From Rhizosaccharibacter radicis (lineage in GTDB: Bacteria > Pseudomonadota > Alphaproteobacteria > Acetobacterales > Acetobacteraceae), in assembly GCA_024508355.1 (NCBI GenBank), contig JAMZEJ010000003.1:186001-250000 (forward strand): DNA of 64,000 nt, given 5' to 3'. Below, in pieces: positions 9,711 through 18,288 of this stretch. The position numbers and the translations under genes were made by a program. Positions within the stretch are counted from its first letter, which is position 1, and each line of letters begins with the position of its first letter. The notes beneath the pieces were generated by a model that saw nothing but the letters and a program-made list of their open reading frames with translations, had not been told where the DNA came from and ran no database searches.

Positions 9711-10850
9711 ATGGCCGACGACCACACAACCGAGAACGCGGGCGATGCCACGGCGATCTGGGACAAGCGCTACGAGGGCGACGAGCACGTCGGCACCCGC
9801 CCCGTGATCGAGAGCGATCCGATCGACTACACCCAGCACAAGTTCCTCTACGAGCGCGCCATCGCCCGGCCCCAGACCGGCGCTCTCGACGGCTACAACC
9901 TCGACCGCATCGGCGAGCGCTACCTCAAGCCGAACCCGGGCCGCATGCTGGCGCTGGGCGTGGGCATGGCCTTCACCGAAGAGCACGTGCTCCGTCACGG
10001 CTACGCCGACCACGTCCTGGCCTACGAGATGTCGCGCCAGGCGGTGGAGCGGGCACGGGTGCGTTTCGACGAGGGCGGACTCGGCGACCGGATCGAACTG
10101 CGGGCCGCCGATGTGCTGGAGGACGACCTGCCGGACGCCGCGTTCGACGTGGTGTTCGTGCAGGCGGCGATCCACCATTTCGACCGCATCGAGGACATGT
10201 TCCGGCTGATGCACCGAGTGCTCAAGCCGGGCGGCCTGCTGGTCTATGACGAGTACGTGGGGCCCGACCACCACATGTACCATCCCGAGGTCATGGCGAT
10301 CATCGACGAGATCGATGCCTGCCTCGCGCCCGGCTACCGTCACGACCATCTCGCCGGCAGGATCCGCGAGAACATCCCGCCGCCGTCGCTGGAATGGATG
10401 CTGCAGCACGATCCGTCCGAGGGCGTGCACGCGTCCCGCATCCTGCCGCTGACCTACCAGTATTTCGACGTGCTGGACCGCGCCGACTATGGCGGCACGC
10501 TGGTGCGGCCGTTCTTCACCGGCATCCTCCGCAACTTCGACTGGACCGATCCCAAGGACCAGACGGTGGGCGCCCTGGTGGTGCTGATCGAGAAGCTGCT
10601 GTGCCGGCACGGCGTGGTGCCGAGCTACCAGACCAGCGTGGTGGCCCGGAAGCGCGAACAGCCGCGTGCGCCGCTGTCGGCCGCGGAGGAGGCGCGCATC
10701 GCCTATGCCGACTGGCCCGGTCTTGCAGCCGCTCCCGCGCCCGGCGGGTCGCGCGAGCCGTCGGCGGCGCCGCAGCCGCTTCCCGAGTCGCCGGCCGCCG
10801 GCCTCGGCGACCGGCTTCGCCGCCTGCTAGGCGGCGGTGCCGGCCGGTAG
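9711..10850 (+). CDS. class I SAM-dependent methyltransferase
   Basis: 379 aa. Rossmann methyltransferase: motif I is MLALGVGMAF (a less canonical GxG), followed by HVLAYEMSRQAVERAR and the AAIHHFDRIEDMFRLMHRVLKPGG segment with LVYDEYVG, typical of Methyltransf_11/25 families. The substrate is unknown. The C-terminal ~60 residues are Pro/Ala-rich and end in a basic amphipathic stretch. GGAGGAG lies 7 nt before ATG 9711, a strong start. Its 3' end overlaps the convergent acyltransferase by 24 nt. Together with the two acyltransferases it forms a cassette between acpS and lepB, so a glycan- or lipid-modifying role is possible but unproven. Confidence 0.82.
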   Translation: MADDHTTENAGDATAIWDKRYEGDEHVGTRPVIESDPIDYTQHKFLYERAIARPQTGALDGYNLDRIGERYLKPNPGRMLALGVGMAFTEEHVLRHGYADHVLAYEMSRQAVERARVRFDEGGLGDRIELRAADVLEDDLPDAAFDVVFVQAAIHHFDRIEDMFRLMHRVLKPGGLLVYDEYVGPDHHMYHPEVMAIIDEIDACLAPGYRHDHLAGRIRENIPPPSLEWMLQHDPSEGVHASRILPLTYQYFDVLDRADYGGTLVRPFFTGILRNFDWTDPKDQTVGALVVLIEKLLCRHGVVPSYQTSVVARKREQPRAPLSAAEEARIAYADWPGLAAAPAPGGSREPSAAPQPLPESPAAGLGDRLRRLLGGGAGR

Positions 10851-11897
10851 CAGCCCCAGCCGCGGCCGGCGCACCAGCCTCGAGGCGAGGCGGAGCGCCG
10901 GCCGTTCCACCAGATGCCATGACACGAGCCCGGCCGCGATGCTGAGGATCGCGCAGGTCACCACGGGAAAGCGGTCGCCGGGCAGCTTCTCCAGCACCAG
11001 CTGCTGGATCGGGAAGGCATAGAGATAGACGCCGTAGCTGGCGTCGCCGAACCGCCCCGCCCGGCGCAGCACCGGCAGCGACATCCGGCCGAAGCTGATC
11101 ACCAGATAGGGCAGGGTCAGCCACTCGAACGGCAGGTTCCCCCAGCCGAACCAGCCCGAGAACACGTAGTTGCCGATCAGGAAGGTCAGGCACAGATCGG
11201 TCCGCCACAGGCCGTCCGCGCGTCCCGCCCGGACCAGCCGGTCTTCCAGCAGGAAATAAAGCCCGCCGACCGCGAAGAAAGGAACCTCGGCGAGGGCGTA
11301 TTTCGGGTCGATGTTCCACACCAGCGGCCAGGGTCGCACATGTCCGTGGAACAGCACGATGCTGATGCCCCCCGCCACGGCGGCGAGCGCCAGCAGGGCC
11401 GCGTGCCGCGTCCGGCCCTGCAGCAGCGCCAGCAGCGGCACCGTCAGGTAGCAGCAGAACTCCGGCATCAGGCTCCAGAGCGAGCCGTTGACGGCATCGT
11501 CCGGCCCGGCATGGCCGAACACGCCGGGCAGCCTCAGCTGCAACAGGAACCCCATGTTGGTGAGGTAGAGCCAGGTGAGGCCGCTCGACAGATAAGACAG
11601 CACCGGCATCACCGTGACGGCCGGCCCCAGCACCAGTACGGTCACCAGCACGCAGGCCGCCAGCCCGGGCAGAATCCGCAGCGCGCGCTTGAGCAGGAAG
11701 TCGCGGAAGCGCGGGTCGCGCTGCCAGCTTCCGGTGACGAGGTAGCCGCTGATCGAGAAGAAGATGTCGAGCCCGACATGGTGGAACGGCAGGTTCCACA
11801 GCCCGGCCACCGGGCCGCCGGCCAGCATCCAGCCGTGGCCGTGCACCACCATCAGGGCGGCGACGAGACGGAGCGCGTCGAAGTTGTTGTGCCGCAT
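10827..11897 (-). CDS. membrane acyltransferase 3 family protein (catalytic motif intact)
   Basis: 356 aa with about ten hydrophobic segments, an OafA/NodX-type acyltransferase that moves acyl groups onto surface glycans or other envelope acceptors. The R-X10-H signature is present: Arg10 and His21 in DALRLVAALMVVHGH. Conserved HVGLDIFFSISGYLV and the NGSLWSLMPEFCCY segment follow. No periplasmic SGNH domain is fused, so it is a stand-alone AT3 protein. The start ATG at 11897 has a TGAGGAG Shine-Dalgarno. It is the downstream gene of a tandem pair (12-nt gap) with a divergent paralogue. The acceptor is unknown. Confidence 0.88.
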   Translation of the reverse strand: MRHNNFDALRLVAALMVVHGHGWMLAGGPVAGLWNLPFHHVGLDIFFSISGYLVTGSWQRDPRFRDFLLKRALRILPGLAACVLVTVLVLGPAVTVMPVLSYLSSGLTWLYLTNMGFLLQLRLPGVFGHAGPDDAVNGSLWSLMPEFCCYLTVPLLALLQGRTRHAALLALAAVAGGISIVLFHGHVRPWPLVWNIDPKYALAEVPFFAVGGLYFLLEDRLVRAGRADGLWRTDLCLTFLIGNYVFSGWFGWGNLPFEWLTLPYLVISFGRMSLPVLRRAGRFGDASYGVYLYAFPIQQLVLEKLPGDRFPVVTCAILSIAAGLVSWHLVERPALRLASRLVRRPRLGLLPAGTAA

Positions 11898-11909
11898 CGG
11901 CGCCGCTCC

Positions 11910-13064
11910 TCAGGACGCCACGGGGCGGAACAGGAGCCGCGTGGCGATCAGCGCCGCCGGACGTTCCACGATCTGCCATGACAGGAGGCCGGCCAGCGCC
12001 ACCGGCACCGCGCACAGCAGGATGCCGTGCGCCAGATGTCCCGGAAGGCGCAGCACCACCAGCTGCTGCAGGGGAAAGGCGTAAAGGAACACCCCGAGGG
12101 TAGGATCGCCGAAGCGGCGTCGCAGCGCCGTCGTCCCGGGCAGCGTCATCCGTCCAAAGCAGGCTGCCATGTAGGGCAGCGTGAGCCATTCCACCACGAT
12201 GTTCCACTGGCTGAACCAGGCCGCCACGCCCCAGTTCAGCGCGAAGAACATCATCGCGAGGTCGGTGCGCCAGGCCGCCGGCCGGGAGTCCAGCCCGGCG
12301 AGCAGCGCGCCCACGCAGAAGAAGGGGATCTCCGCGTAGACGTCCCGGCCGTCCATGAACAACACGCGGTGGACCAGCCCGGGATGGGTGAACAGCCACA
12401 GATAGGCCGCCGCGGAGGCGAGGCCGGCCAGCGCGATGATCGTCCGCCGCAGCCGGGCGGGCGCCAGCTCCAGGATCGGCACCGCGACGAGGCAGGCGGC
12501 GAGAAGCCGCGCCTCGTCGAGCATCGGGTTCACCGCGCTGTTCCATTGCAGCCCGCGAAAGGCTCCGGGCAGAAACAGCTGCGACTGGAAGGCGAGATTG
12601 TGGAGGTAGAGCCGGGTCACCGGGCTGAACAGGAAGCTCCGCAACGGCAGGGGCGAGGACAGCGGTCCGATCACGAAGGCGGTGAACACCACGCACGCGG
12701 CGTAGCCCGCCAGCAGCCCGGCCGCCCGGCCACCCACCCGCCGGGCGGACGCGGCGCGCAGGGGCGCCGGAGGCTCGAACCAGGCCCGCACCGCCAGATA
12801 GCCGGCGGCCGAGAACATCAGGTCGAGCCCCACCCGCCAGAACGGCGCTCCCCAGACCCACGGCGACACCGCCCCCGTCAGCAGGAAGCCGAGGCCGTAG
12901 AGCATCAGCACGGCGCCGAACAGGGTCACCAGCGTGAAGCCGGTGGCGGGCGGCTCGGCGGGGGAAGGGTAGGGTGCGGGCGGAACCACCGGAGCCGCAG
13001 GCAGCGGCGAGGCGGGCGCGACGCCAGCCGGGGCGAGGCGCGGATGTTCTGGCATGGGCAGCAT
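11910..13064 (-). CDS. acyltransferase-3-like membrane protein lacking the R-X10-H motif
   Basis: About 384 aa, a paralogue of the adjacent acyltransferase. It shares VGLD followed by F-S-x-x-GYL, FGDPTLGVFLYAFPLQQLVV and a SWQIVERPAALIATRLL tail. Aligned without gaps from the VGLD motif back to the first membrane helix, the catalytic Arg is replaced by Thr47 and the His by Leu58. The SLWSL..E..CY block of the partner is also lost (it reads NSAVNPMLDEARLLAA). It is therefore probably catalytically inactive, perhaps a partner or regulator of its neighbour; this is inference. The N-terminal ~42 residues are Pro/Ala-rich. Start uncertain: ATG 13064 or 13055. Confidence 0.8.
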   Translation of the reverse strand: MLPMPEHPRLAPAGVAPASPLPAAPVVPPAPYPSPAEPPATGFTLVTLFGAVLMLYGLGFLLTGAVSPWVWGAPFWRVGLDLMFSAAGYLAVRAWFEPPAPLRAASARRVGGRAAGLLAGYAACVVFTAFVIGPLSSPLPLRSFLFSPVTRLYLHNLAFQSQLFLPGAFRGLQWNSAVNPMLDEARLLAACLVAVPILELAPARLRRTIIALAGLASAAAYLWLFTHPGLVHRVLFMDGRDVYAEIPFFCVGALLAGLDSRPAAWRTDLAMMFFALNWGVAAWFSQWNIVVEWLTLPYMAACFGRMTLPGTTALRRRFGDPTLGVFLYAFPLQQLVVLRLPGHLAHGILLCAVPVALAGLLSWQIVERPAALIATRLLFRPVAS

Positions 13065-13412
13065 GCGGCAACGGACCATCGGCCGCCGTCCGGCCGCCCC
13101 GGCGGAGTTGCCGGACGGGCGAGGCGGCGGTTGAGCCCGTCGGATAGCACGCCCCCATGGGGGCTGGGGCGGGGGTGGTGGCGCCGCCACAACAACCGGC
13201 GCCCGATCGTGGCGGGAACAACACAACCGTGCCGCTTGACAGCCGGGGGTGCCATCGGCTTGATCCGCTCGCCCGACGGCCCCCGTTCGAGTGCCGGCAC
13301 GGGGACCGGGCGACGGGCCGCGCGGGGAGATGTCCTCGTCCTCGTTTTCTGCTCGATCCTGCCGCTCCGTCGACCGCTCGGACACGGCGAGCCCCGGGAG
13401 CCTTCCAGCGTC
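13065..13412. other. 348-bp divergent intergenic region
   Basis: Lies between the leftward acyltransferase and rightward lepB. Frames running through it are continuations of high-GC shadows. A perfect TTGACA at 13236-13241 is the only clear motif. Confidence 0.5.
13236..13264 (+). promoter_or_regulatory. candidate promoter for lepB-rnc-era
   Basis: Perfect -35 TTGACA (13236-13241) with CTTGAT at 17-nt spacing (13259-13264). The -10 match is poor. It would give a leader of about 140 nt before lepB. Confidence 0.35.
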
Positions 13413-14213
13413 ATGAACTCCATGCGAAGCCGCCGGGGACAGGGGCCAAAGGGCGCCGCGACCGGCACCGTCGGGTCCGGGCTGGGCGAAACCGCTCGCA
13501 CGGTGGTCTACGCCCTGCTGATCGCGGTGGTGGTGCGGACCTTCCTGTTCGAGCCGTTCAACATCCCGTCCGGCTCCATGATCCCGACGCTGCAGGTGGG
13601 CGACTACCTGTTCGTGTGGAAGCCGAGCTACGGCTTCTCCCGCTTCTCCCTGCCGTTCTCGCCCAACCTGTTCAGCGGCCGCATCCTGTTCCGCGAGCCG
13701 CACCGGGGCGACGTGGCGGTGTTCCGCTTCACGCGCGACAATTCCATCGACTACATCAAGCGCATCGTCGGCCTCCCCGGCGACCGCATCCAGGTGCGGG
13801 AAGGGCGCCTGTTCCTGAACGGCCAGGAAGTGCCCCGCCGCGAGGAAGGCGACTACGTGGCCGTGGACGAGCACCGCCAGGAGCTCCAGGGCCGGCTCTA
13901 CGAGGAAAGCCTGCCCGGATCGGCCGGGCGTCCGCCCGTGAACCACCAGATCCTGCGGCTGACCGACGAGGGCCCGCAGAACGACACGCCGGTCTATACC
14001 GTGCCCGACGGCTATTTCTTCGCCATGGGGGACAATCGCGACGACAGCGCCGACAGCCGCTTCATGGACGATCTCGGCTACGTGCCGATGGAAAACCTCG
14101 TCGGCCGCGCGGAGATGATCTTCTTCTCCTTCGATGGCCGGCATCCGACCTGGCAGTTCTGGTACTGGCCCGTGGAGATCCGATGGAACCGGTTGTTCCG
14201 GTGGGTGCATTGA
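13413..14213 (+). CDS. lepB: signal peptidase I
   Basis: 266 aa. Cleaves signal peptides from exported proteins at the periplasmic face of the inner membrane. One N-terminal transmembrane helix (TVVYALLIAVVVRTFLF) precedes FNIPSGSMIPTL, which carries the catalytic Ser. The general-base Lys is in DYIKRIVGLPGDRI, and the third box is MGDNRDDSADSRF. Length and domain order are normal. The start is ATG 13413; weaker upstream in-frame codons exist. rnc follows within about 30 nt and era overlaps rnc, so lepB-rnc-era is one operon, a conserved alphaproteobacterial order. Confidence 0.96.
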   Translation: MNSMRSRRGQGPKGAATGTVGSGLGETARTVVYALLIAVVVRTFLFEPFNIPSGSMIPTLQVGDYLFVWKPSYGFSRFSLPFSPNLFSGRILFREPHRGDVAVFRFTRDNSIDYIKRIVGLPGDRIQVREGRLFLNGQEVPRREEGDYVAVDEHRQELQGRLYEESLPGSAGRPPVNHQILRLTDEGPQNDTPVYTVPDGYFFAMGDNRDDSADSRFMDDLGYVPMENLVGRAEMIFFSFDGRHPTWQFWYWPVEIRWNRLFRWVH

Positions 14214-14245
14214 GCGGACCCAGAGACGAAGCCGTTCCCCTCGCC

Positions 14246-14965
14246 ATGGCGCCGATCGAGGCGGCGCTCGGCTACCGCTTCCGCGACCCGAACCTGCTCC
14301 GGGAGGCCCTGACCCACCGCTCGGCCGTGCAGCGTCCGGCGCAGGGCCGCCGCGGCAAGGGCGGCCGGACGCCGCCGGGATCGTCGCTCGGCTCGAACGA
14401 GCGGCTGGAGTTCATCGGCGACCGCGTGCTCGGCCTGTTGATGGCCGAATGGCTGATCCGCCGCTTCCCCGACGAGCAGGAGGGCAAGCTCGGTCCGCGC
14501 CTTGCCCATCTGGTGTCGCGCACCGTGCTCGCGGAGCTGGCGGTCGAGATCGGCATCCGCGAGGCGCTGGACGTCGCCGCCCACGAGGAGCGGGCCGGTG
14601 TCAAGCAGATGGCCAACGTGCTGGCCGACGCGGTGGAAGCCCTGCTCGGCGCCACCTACCTCGATGGCGGCCTGGACCCCGCCCGGCGCTTCGTGCACCG
14701 CGTGTGGGACCGGGTGATGGCGGCCCAGGTGGAGCCGCCCAAGGATCCCAAGACGGCGCTCCAGGAATGGCTGCTGGGTCGCGGCCAGCCTTTGCCCGCC
14801 TATGCCGTGGAACTCGCCGAGGGTCCGTCGCACGCCCCGCGCTTCGTGATCCGCGTTGACGGCGGCGGGCGGTCGGGGCACGGCGAGGCCGGTTCCAAGC
14901 GCGCTGCCGAGAGTGCCGCCGCCGCCCAGTTGCTGGCCCTCCTTTCCGGAAGACACGCGCCATGA
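14246..14965 (+). CDS. rnc: ribonuclease III
   Basis: 239 aa. Double-strand-specific endoribonuclease for rRNA and mRNA processing. SNERLEFIGDRVLGLLMAEW is the RNase III signature, and NVLADAVEALLGATYLDGG holds the second acidic cluster. A C-terminal dsRNA-binding domain begins near DPKTALQEWLLGRGQPLPAY and ends with GSKRAAESAAAAQLLALL. A basic, Gly-rich loop of about 20 residues (QGRRGKGGRTPPG region) extends the segment before the signature. ATG 14246 is chosen; a GTG at 14201 and a TTG at 14210 overlapping the lepB stop are also in frame. Confidence 0.95.
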   Translation: MAPIEAALGYRFRDPNLLREALTHRSAVQRPAQGRRGKGGRTPPGSSLGSNERLEFIGDRVLGLLMAEWLIRRFPDEQEGKLGPRLAHLVSRTVLAELAVEIGIREALDVAAHEERAGVKQMANVLADAVEALLGATYLDGGLDPARRFVHRVWDRVMAAQVEPPKDPKTALQEWLLGRGQPLPAYAVELAEGPSHAPRFVIRVDGGGRSGHGEAGSKRAAESAAAAQLLALLSGRHAP

Positions 14966-15873
14966 GCGATCCCGCGTTTGCGCCCACCCGATGCGGCTTC
15001 GTCGCCATCGTCGGCACCCCGAACGCCGGCAAATCCACGCTGCTGAACCGCATGGCCGGCGCCAAGCTGTCCATCGTCAGCCCCAAGGCGCAGACGACGC
15101 GGTTCCGGGTGCTCGGCATCCTGATGCGCGAGCGCACGCAGATCCTGCTGGTCGACACGCCCGGCATCTTCCGCCCCAAGCGCAAGCTCGATCGCGCCAT
15201 GGTGGCCGCGGCCTGGACCGGCGCCGAGGATGCCGACCTGTCGGTGCTGCTGGTGGATAGCCAGAAGGGCATCACCGACGGGGTGCGCGCGGTGGCCGAG
15301 CGGCTGCGCGACGGCCGCCGGCGATGCTGGCTGGTGCTCAACAAGACCGATCTCGTGGAACGCGGGCGGCTGCTGCCGCTCACCGAGGAGCTGAACGCAC
15401 TCGCGCCGTTCGAGCGGGTGTTCATGCTCAGCGCCCGCACCGGAGACGGGGTGTCCGACCTGCTCGACGCGCTGGCGGCCACCCTGCCCGAGGGACCGTA
15501 TCTCTATCCGGAGGACGATCTCACGGATCTGCCAGACCGATTGCTGGCGGCGGAACTCGTGCGCGAGCAGATCTTCCTGCAGACCCACGAGGAAATCCCC
15601 TACAGCGCGACGGTGGAGACCGAGAGCTTCAGCGAGCGCCCGGACGGCTCCGTGCGGATCGACGCGACGATCTACGTGTCCCGGCCCGGCCATAAGGCGA
15701 TCCTGATCGGCGAGAAGGGCGCGCGGATCCGGGAGATCGGCGAGAAGGCCCGACGCAACCTGAACCACCTGCTGGACCGCACCTGCCACCTGTTCCTCAA
15801 CGTCAAGGAACGCGCCGGCTGGGACGAGGAGCGGGCGCGGCTGCGGGCGATCGGACTCGACGACGCGGAATAG
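14962..15873 (+). CDS. era: GTPase Era
   Basis: 303 aa. Ribosome-associated GTPase that binds the 3' end of 16S rRNA and assists 30S maturation. G1 is GTPNAGKSTLLNR, G2 lies in QTTRFRVLGI, G3 is DTPGIF, G4 is NKTDLV and G5 lies around MLSARTGDG. The C-terminal KH domain contains GHKAILIGEKGARIREIGE. The ATG overlaps the rnc stop (ATGA), implying translational coupling. recO, which frequently follows era, is not present downstream. Confidence 0.97.
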   Translation: MSDPAFAPTRCGFVAIVGTPNAGKSTLLNRMAGAKLSIVSPKAQTTRFRVLGILMRERTQILLVDTPGIFRPKRKLDRAMVAAAWTGAEDADLSVLLVDSQKGITDGVRAVAERLRDGRRRCWLVLNKTDLVERGRLLPLTEELNALAPFERVFMLSARTGDGVSDLLDALAATLPEGPYLYPEDDLTDLPDRLLAAELVREQIFLQTHEEIPYSATVETESFSERPDGSVRIDATIYVSRPGHKAILIGEKGARIREIGEKARRNLNHLLDRTCHLFLNVKERAGWDEERARLRAIGLDDAE

Positions 15874-15986
15874 CGTCCCACACCCGCGAGGTTCCGCGTG
15901 ACGGGCACGCCTGACCGGAGGGGGGGAGGCCGGGAAGACCCCACCGTCGGCGGCCATCGCCCGGCCCTGCGGGACGTGGGCACGGC

Positions 15987-16015
15987 TTGTTCTCGCGGGG
16001 GGCCGGCTTTATGAG
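15987..16015 (+). promoter_or_regulatory. candidate promoter for the pyrH-to-lpx cluster
   Basis: TTGTTC (15987-15992), 17-nt spacer, TATGAG (16010-16015), about 85 nt before pyrH, within the 225-bp era-pyrH gap. Confidence 0.4.
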
Positions 16016-16101
16016 GGGCCGCCGGAGCGCCGGATCAGCTCATGCCGTTTCGTGCGGCCCGCCTTCGTGGCGGAACCCCAGTTGAACAAGCCGGAGGAAT
16101 G

Positions 16102-16845
16102 ATGACCGACGCCTCGCCGACCTCCGCCGCAGCCCCTTACAAGCGCGTGCTGTTGAAGGTCTCCGGCGAGGCCCTGATGGGCAAGGGCTCCTTCGGTCTC
16201 GATCCCGACACCGTGTCCGCCATCGCCGCCGACATCTGCGACGTCCATTCCATGGGCACCGAGGTGTGCCTCGTGATCGGCGGCGGCAACATCTTCCGCG
16301 GCATCGCGGCCGCCGCGCGCGGCATGGAGCGCGCCCAGGGCGACTATGCCGGCATGCTCGCCACCGTGATCAACGCGCTGATGATGCAGAACGCGCTGGA
16401 AGGGCGCGGGGTCGCCACGCGGGTGATGTCGGCGATCCAGATGTCCTCCATCGCCGAGCCCTATATCCGCCGGCGCGCGGTGCGGCACATGGAGAAGGGG
16501 CGGGTGGTGATCTTCGCCGCCGGCACCGGCAACCCGTTCTTCACGACCGACACAGCGGCCGCCCTTCGCGCGGCCGAAATGGATTGCTCCGCCCTGTTCA
16601 AGGGCACCCAGGTCGACGGCGTCTACTCGGCCGACCCGCGCAAGGATCCGGCCGCCGAGCGCTACGACGAGCTCACCTACATGGACGTGCTGTCGCGCGA
16701 CCTGAACGTGATGGACGCATCCGCGATCAGCCTCGCGCGCGAGAACAACCTGCCGATCATCGTCTTCAACATCCACGCGCCCGGCGCCTTCGCCCAGGTG
16801 ATGCGTGGCGAGGGACCCTTCACGCGGATCGTCGATCCGTCCTGA
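16102..16845 (+). CDS. pyrH: UMP kinase
   Basis: 247 aa. Phosphorylates UMP to UDP; hexameric and GTP-activated in characterised bacteria. [15 protein letters not shown] is the N-terminal phosphate-binding strand, [10 protein letters not shown] the glycine-rich loop, and [20 protein letters not shown] and [17 protein letters not shown] are family signatures. Two ATGs at 16099 and 16102 follow GGAGGA; the second has better spacing. frr follows 82 nt later. rpsB and tsf, the usual upstream neighbours, are absent; era lies upstream instead. Confidence 0.96.
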   Translation: MTDASPTSAAAPYKRVLLKVSGEALMGKGSFGLDPDTVSAIAADICDVHSMGTEVCLVIGGGNIFRGIAAAARGMERAQGDYAGMLATVINALMMQNALEGRGVATRVMSAIQMSSIAEPYIRRRAVRHMEKGRVVIFAAGTGNPFFTTDTAAALRAAEMDCSALFKGTQVDGVYSADPRKDPAAERYDELTYMDVLSRDLNVMDASAISLARENNLPIIVFNIHAPGAFAQVMRGEGPFTRIVDPS

Positions 16846-16927
16846 GGGCGGGCTCAAAACGGGGACAACAGGCCGGGTTTGACGGTCGATCCGGTTCTCT
16901 GAACTGCCGGAACAAGCGGAGGACGCC

Positions 16928-17494
16928 ATGGAAGCGGACCTGAACGAGCTCAAGGAAGACCTGACCCGCCGCATGGACGGGGCGCTGGAAGCCCTGCGCC
17001 GCGATTTCGGCGGCCTGCGTTCGGGGCGTGCCAGCCCCGCCCTGCTGGAGCCGGTGCGGGTCGAGGCCTATGGCGGCGAGGTGCCGCTGAGCCAGGTCGG
17101 CACGGTCGCGGTGCCGGAAGCGCGCATGCTCACCGTGCAGGTCTGGGACCGCACGCTGGTGAAGGCGGTGGAAAAGGCGATCCTCAATGCCGGTCTCGGG
17201 CTGAACCCCGCCGCCGACGGCCAGCTCGTGCGGGTGCCGATCCCCCAGCTCACCGCAGAACGCCGCCAGGAGCTGGCCAAGGCCGCCGGGCGCTACGCCG
17301 AGAACGCCAAGATCGCGCTGCGCGGCGTGCGTCGCGACGGCATGGACCAGATCAAGAAGCACGAGAAGAAGTCCGAGATCAGCGAGGACGACGGCAAGGA
17401 CTGGGCGGAAGAGGTCCAGAAGCTGACGGACAGCTACGTCAAGCGCATCGACGAGAGCCTCGCGGAAAAGGACCGCGAGATCAGGCAGGTCTGA
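16928..17494 (+). CDS. frr: ribosome recycling factor
   Basis: 188 aa. Works with EF-G to split post-termination ribosomes. The tRNA-mimic three-helix bundle shows [56 protein letters not shown] and a C-terminal [14 protein letters not shown]...[17 protein letters not shown] pattern, all hallmarks. GGAGG precedes the ATG by 5 nt. uppS begins 8 nt after its stop. Confidence 0.97.
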   Translation: MEADLNELKEDLTRRMDGALEALRRDFGGLRSGRASPALLEPVRVEAYGGEVPLSQVGTVAVPEARMLTVQVWDRTLVKAVEKAILNAGLGLNPAADGQLVRVPIPQLTAERRQELAKAAGRYAENAKIALRGVRRDGMDQIKKHEKKSEISEDDGKDWAEEVQKLTDSYVKRIDESLAEKDREIRQV

Positions 17495-17502
17495 GCAGCG
17501 GC

Positions 17503-18288
17503 GTGGCGGACGCGGATCCCCTTCCGGCCGGGCGCGTCGTGCCCTCCGCGCTGCGCGAGCCCGTGCGGACGGCCGCGGCCGAGGTCACCGCGCCCCGCCA
17601 TGTGGCGCTCATCATGGACGGCAACGGCCGCTGGGCCGCCGCGCGCCGGCTGCCCCGCGTGGCCGGGCATCGCGCCGGCGCCCAGGCGGTCCGGCGCTGC
17701 GTCGAGGCGGCGATCGACAACAAGGTCGGCTGGCTGACGCTGTACGCCTTTTCCTCGGAGAACTGGCGCCGGCCGCCCGAGGAGATCGTCGATCTCACCG
17801 CCCTGCTGCGCCATTATCTCCGATCCGAGATCAACGAGCTGCATCGCCAGGGCGTCCGGCTGCGGGTGATCGGCGAGCGGGAACGATTCGGTCCGCAGAT
17901 CGAGGCGGAGCTGGAAGCGGCCGAGCGCCGCACCGCCGGCAACACCCGCCTCAACCTCATCATCGCGCTGTCCTATGGCGGCCGCAGCGAGATCCTCCGC
18001 GCCGCCCGGCGCATCGCGGAGGCGGCGCGCGACGGTTCGCTCGACCCGGCCGCGCTGGAAGAGGAGGATTTCGCCCGTTTCCTCGCCACCGCCGAGATCC
18101 CGGACCCCGATCTGGTGATCCGCACTTCCGGCGAATGCCGGCTGTCCAACTTCCTGTTGTGGCAGTCCGCCTATGCCGAGCTGGTGTTCCTGGACGTGCT
18201 GTGGCCCGATTTCGGGTCGGCGCATTTCGGGGGCGCGATCGCCGAGTTCAACCGACGTCAGCGGCGGTTCGGTGCCCGACCCGCTTGA
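17503..18288 (+). CDS. uppS: undecaprenyl diphosphate synthase (di-trans,poly-cis)
   Basis: 261 aa. Condenses isopentenyl diphosphate units onto farnesyl diphosphate to make the C55 carrier lipid of cell-wall synthesis. HVALIMDGNGRWAAARRLPR is the N-terminal signature with the catalytic Asp, and TLYAFSSENWRRP follows. IPDPDLVIRTSGECRLSNFL and LWQSAYAEL complete the substrate pocket. A GTG start at 17503 lies 8 nt after frr. The first ~30 residues before the core are variable. Its 3' end overlaps the proposed cdsA start by 17 nt. Confidence 0.96.
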   Translation: MADADPLPAGRVVPSALREPVRTAAAEVTAPRHVALIMDGNGRWAAARRLPRVAGHRAGAQAVRRCVEAAIDNKVGWLTLYAFSSENWRRPPEEIVDLTALLRHYLRSEINELHRQGVRLRVIGERERFGPQIEAELEAAERRTAGNTRLNLIIALSYGGRSEILRAARRIAEAARDGSLDPAALEEEDFARFLATAEIPDPDLVIRTSGECRLSNFLLWQSAYAELVFLDVLWPDFGSAHFGGAIAEFNRRQRRFGARPA

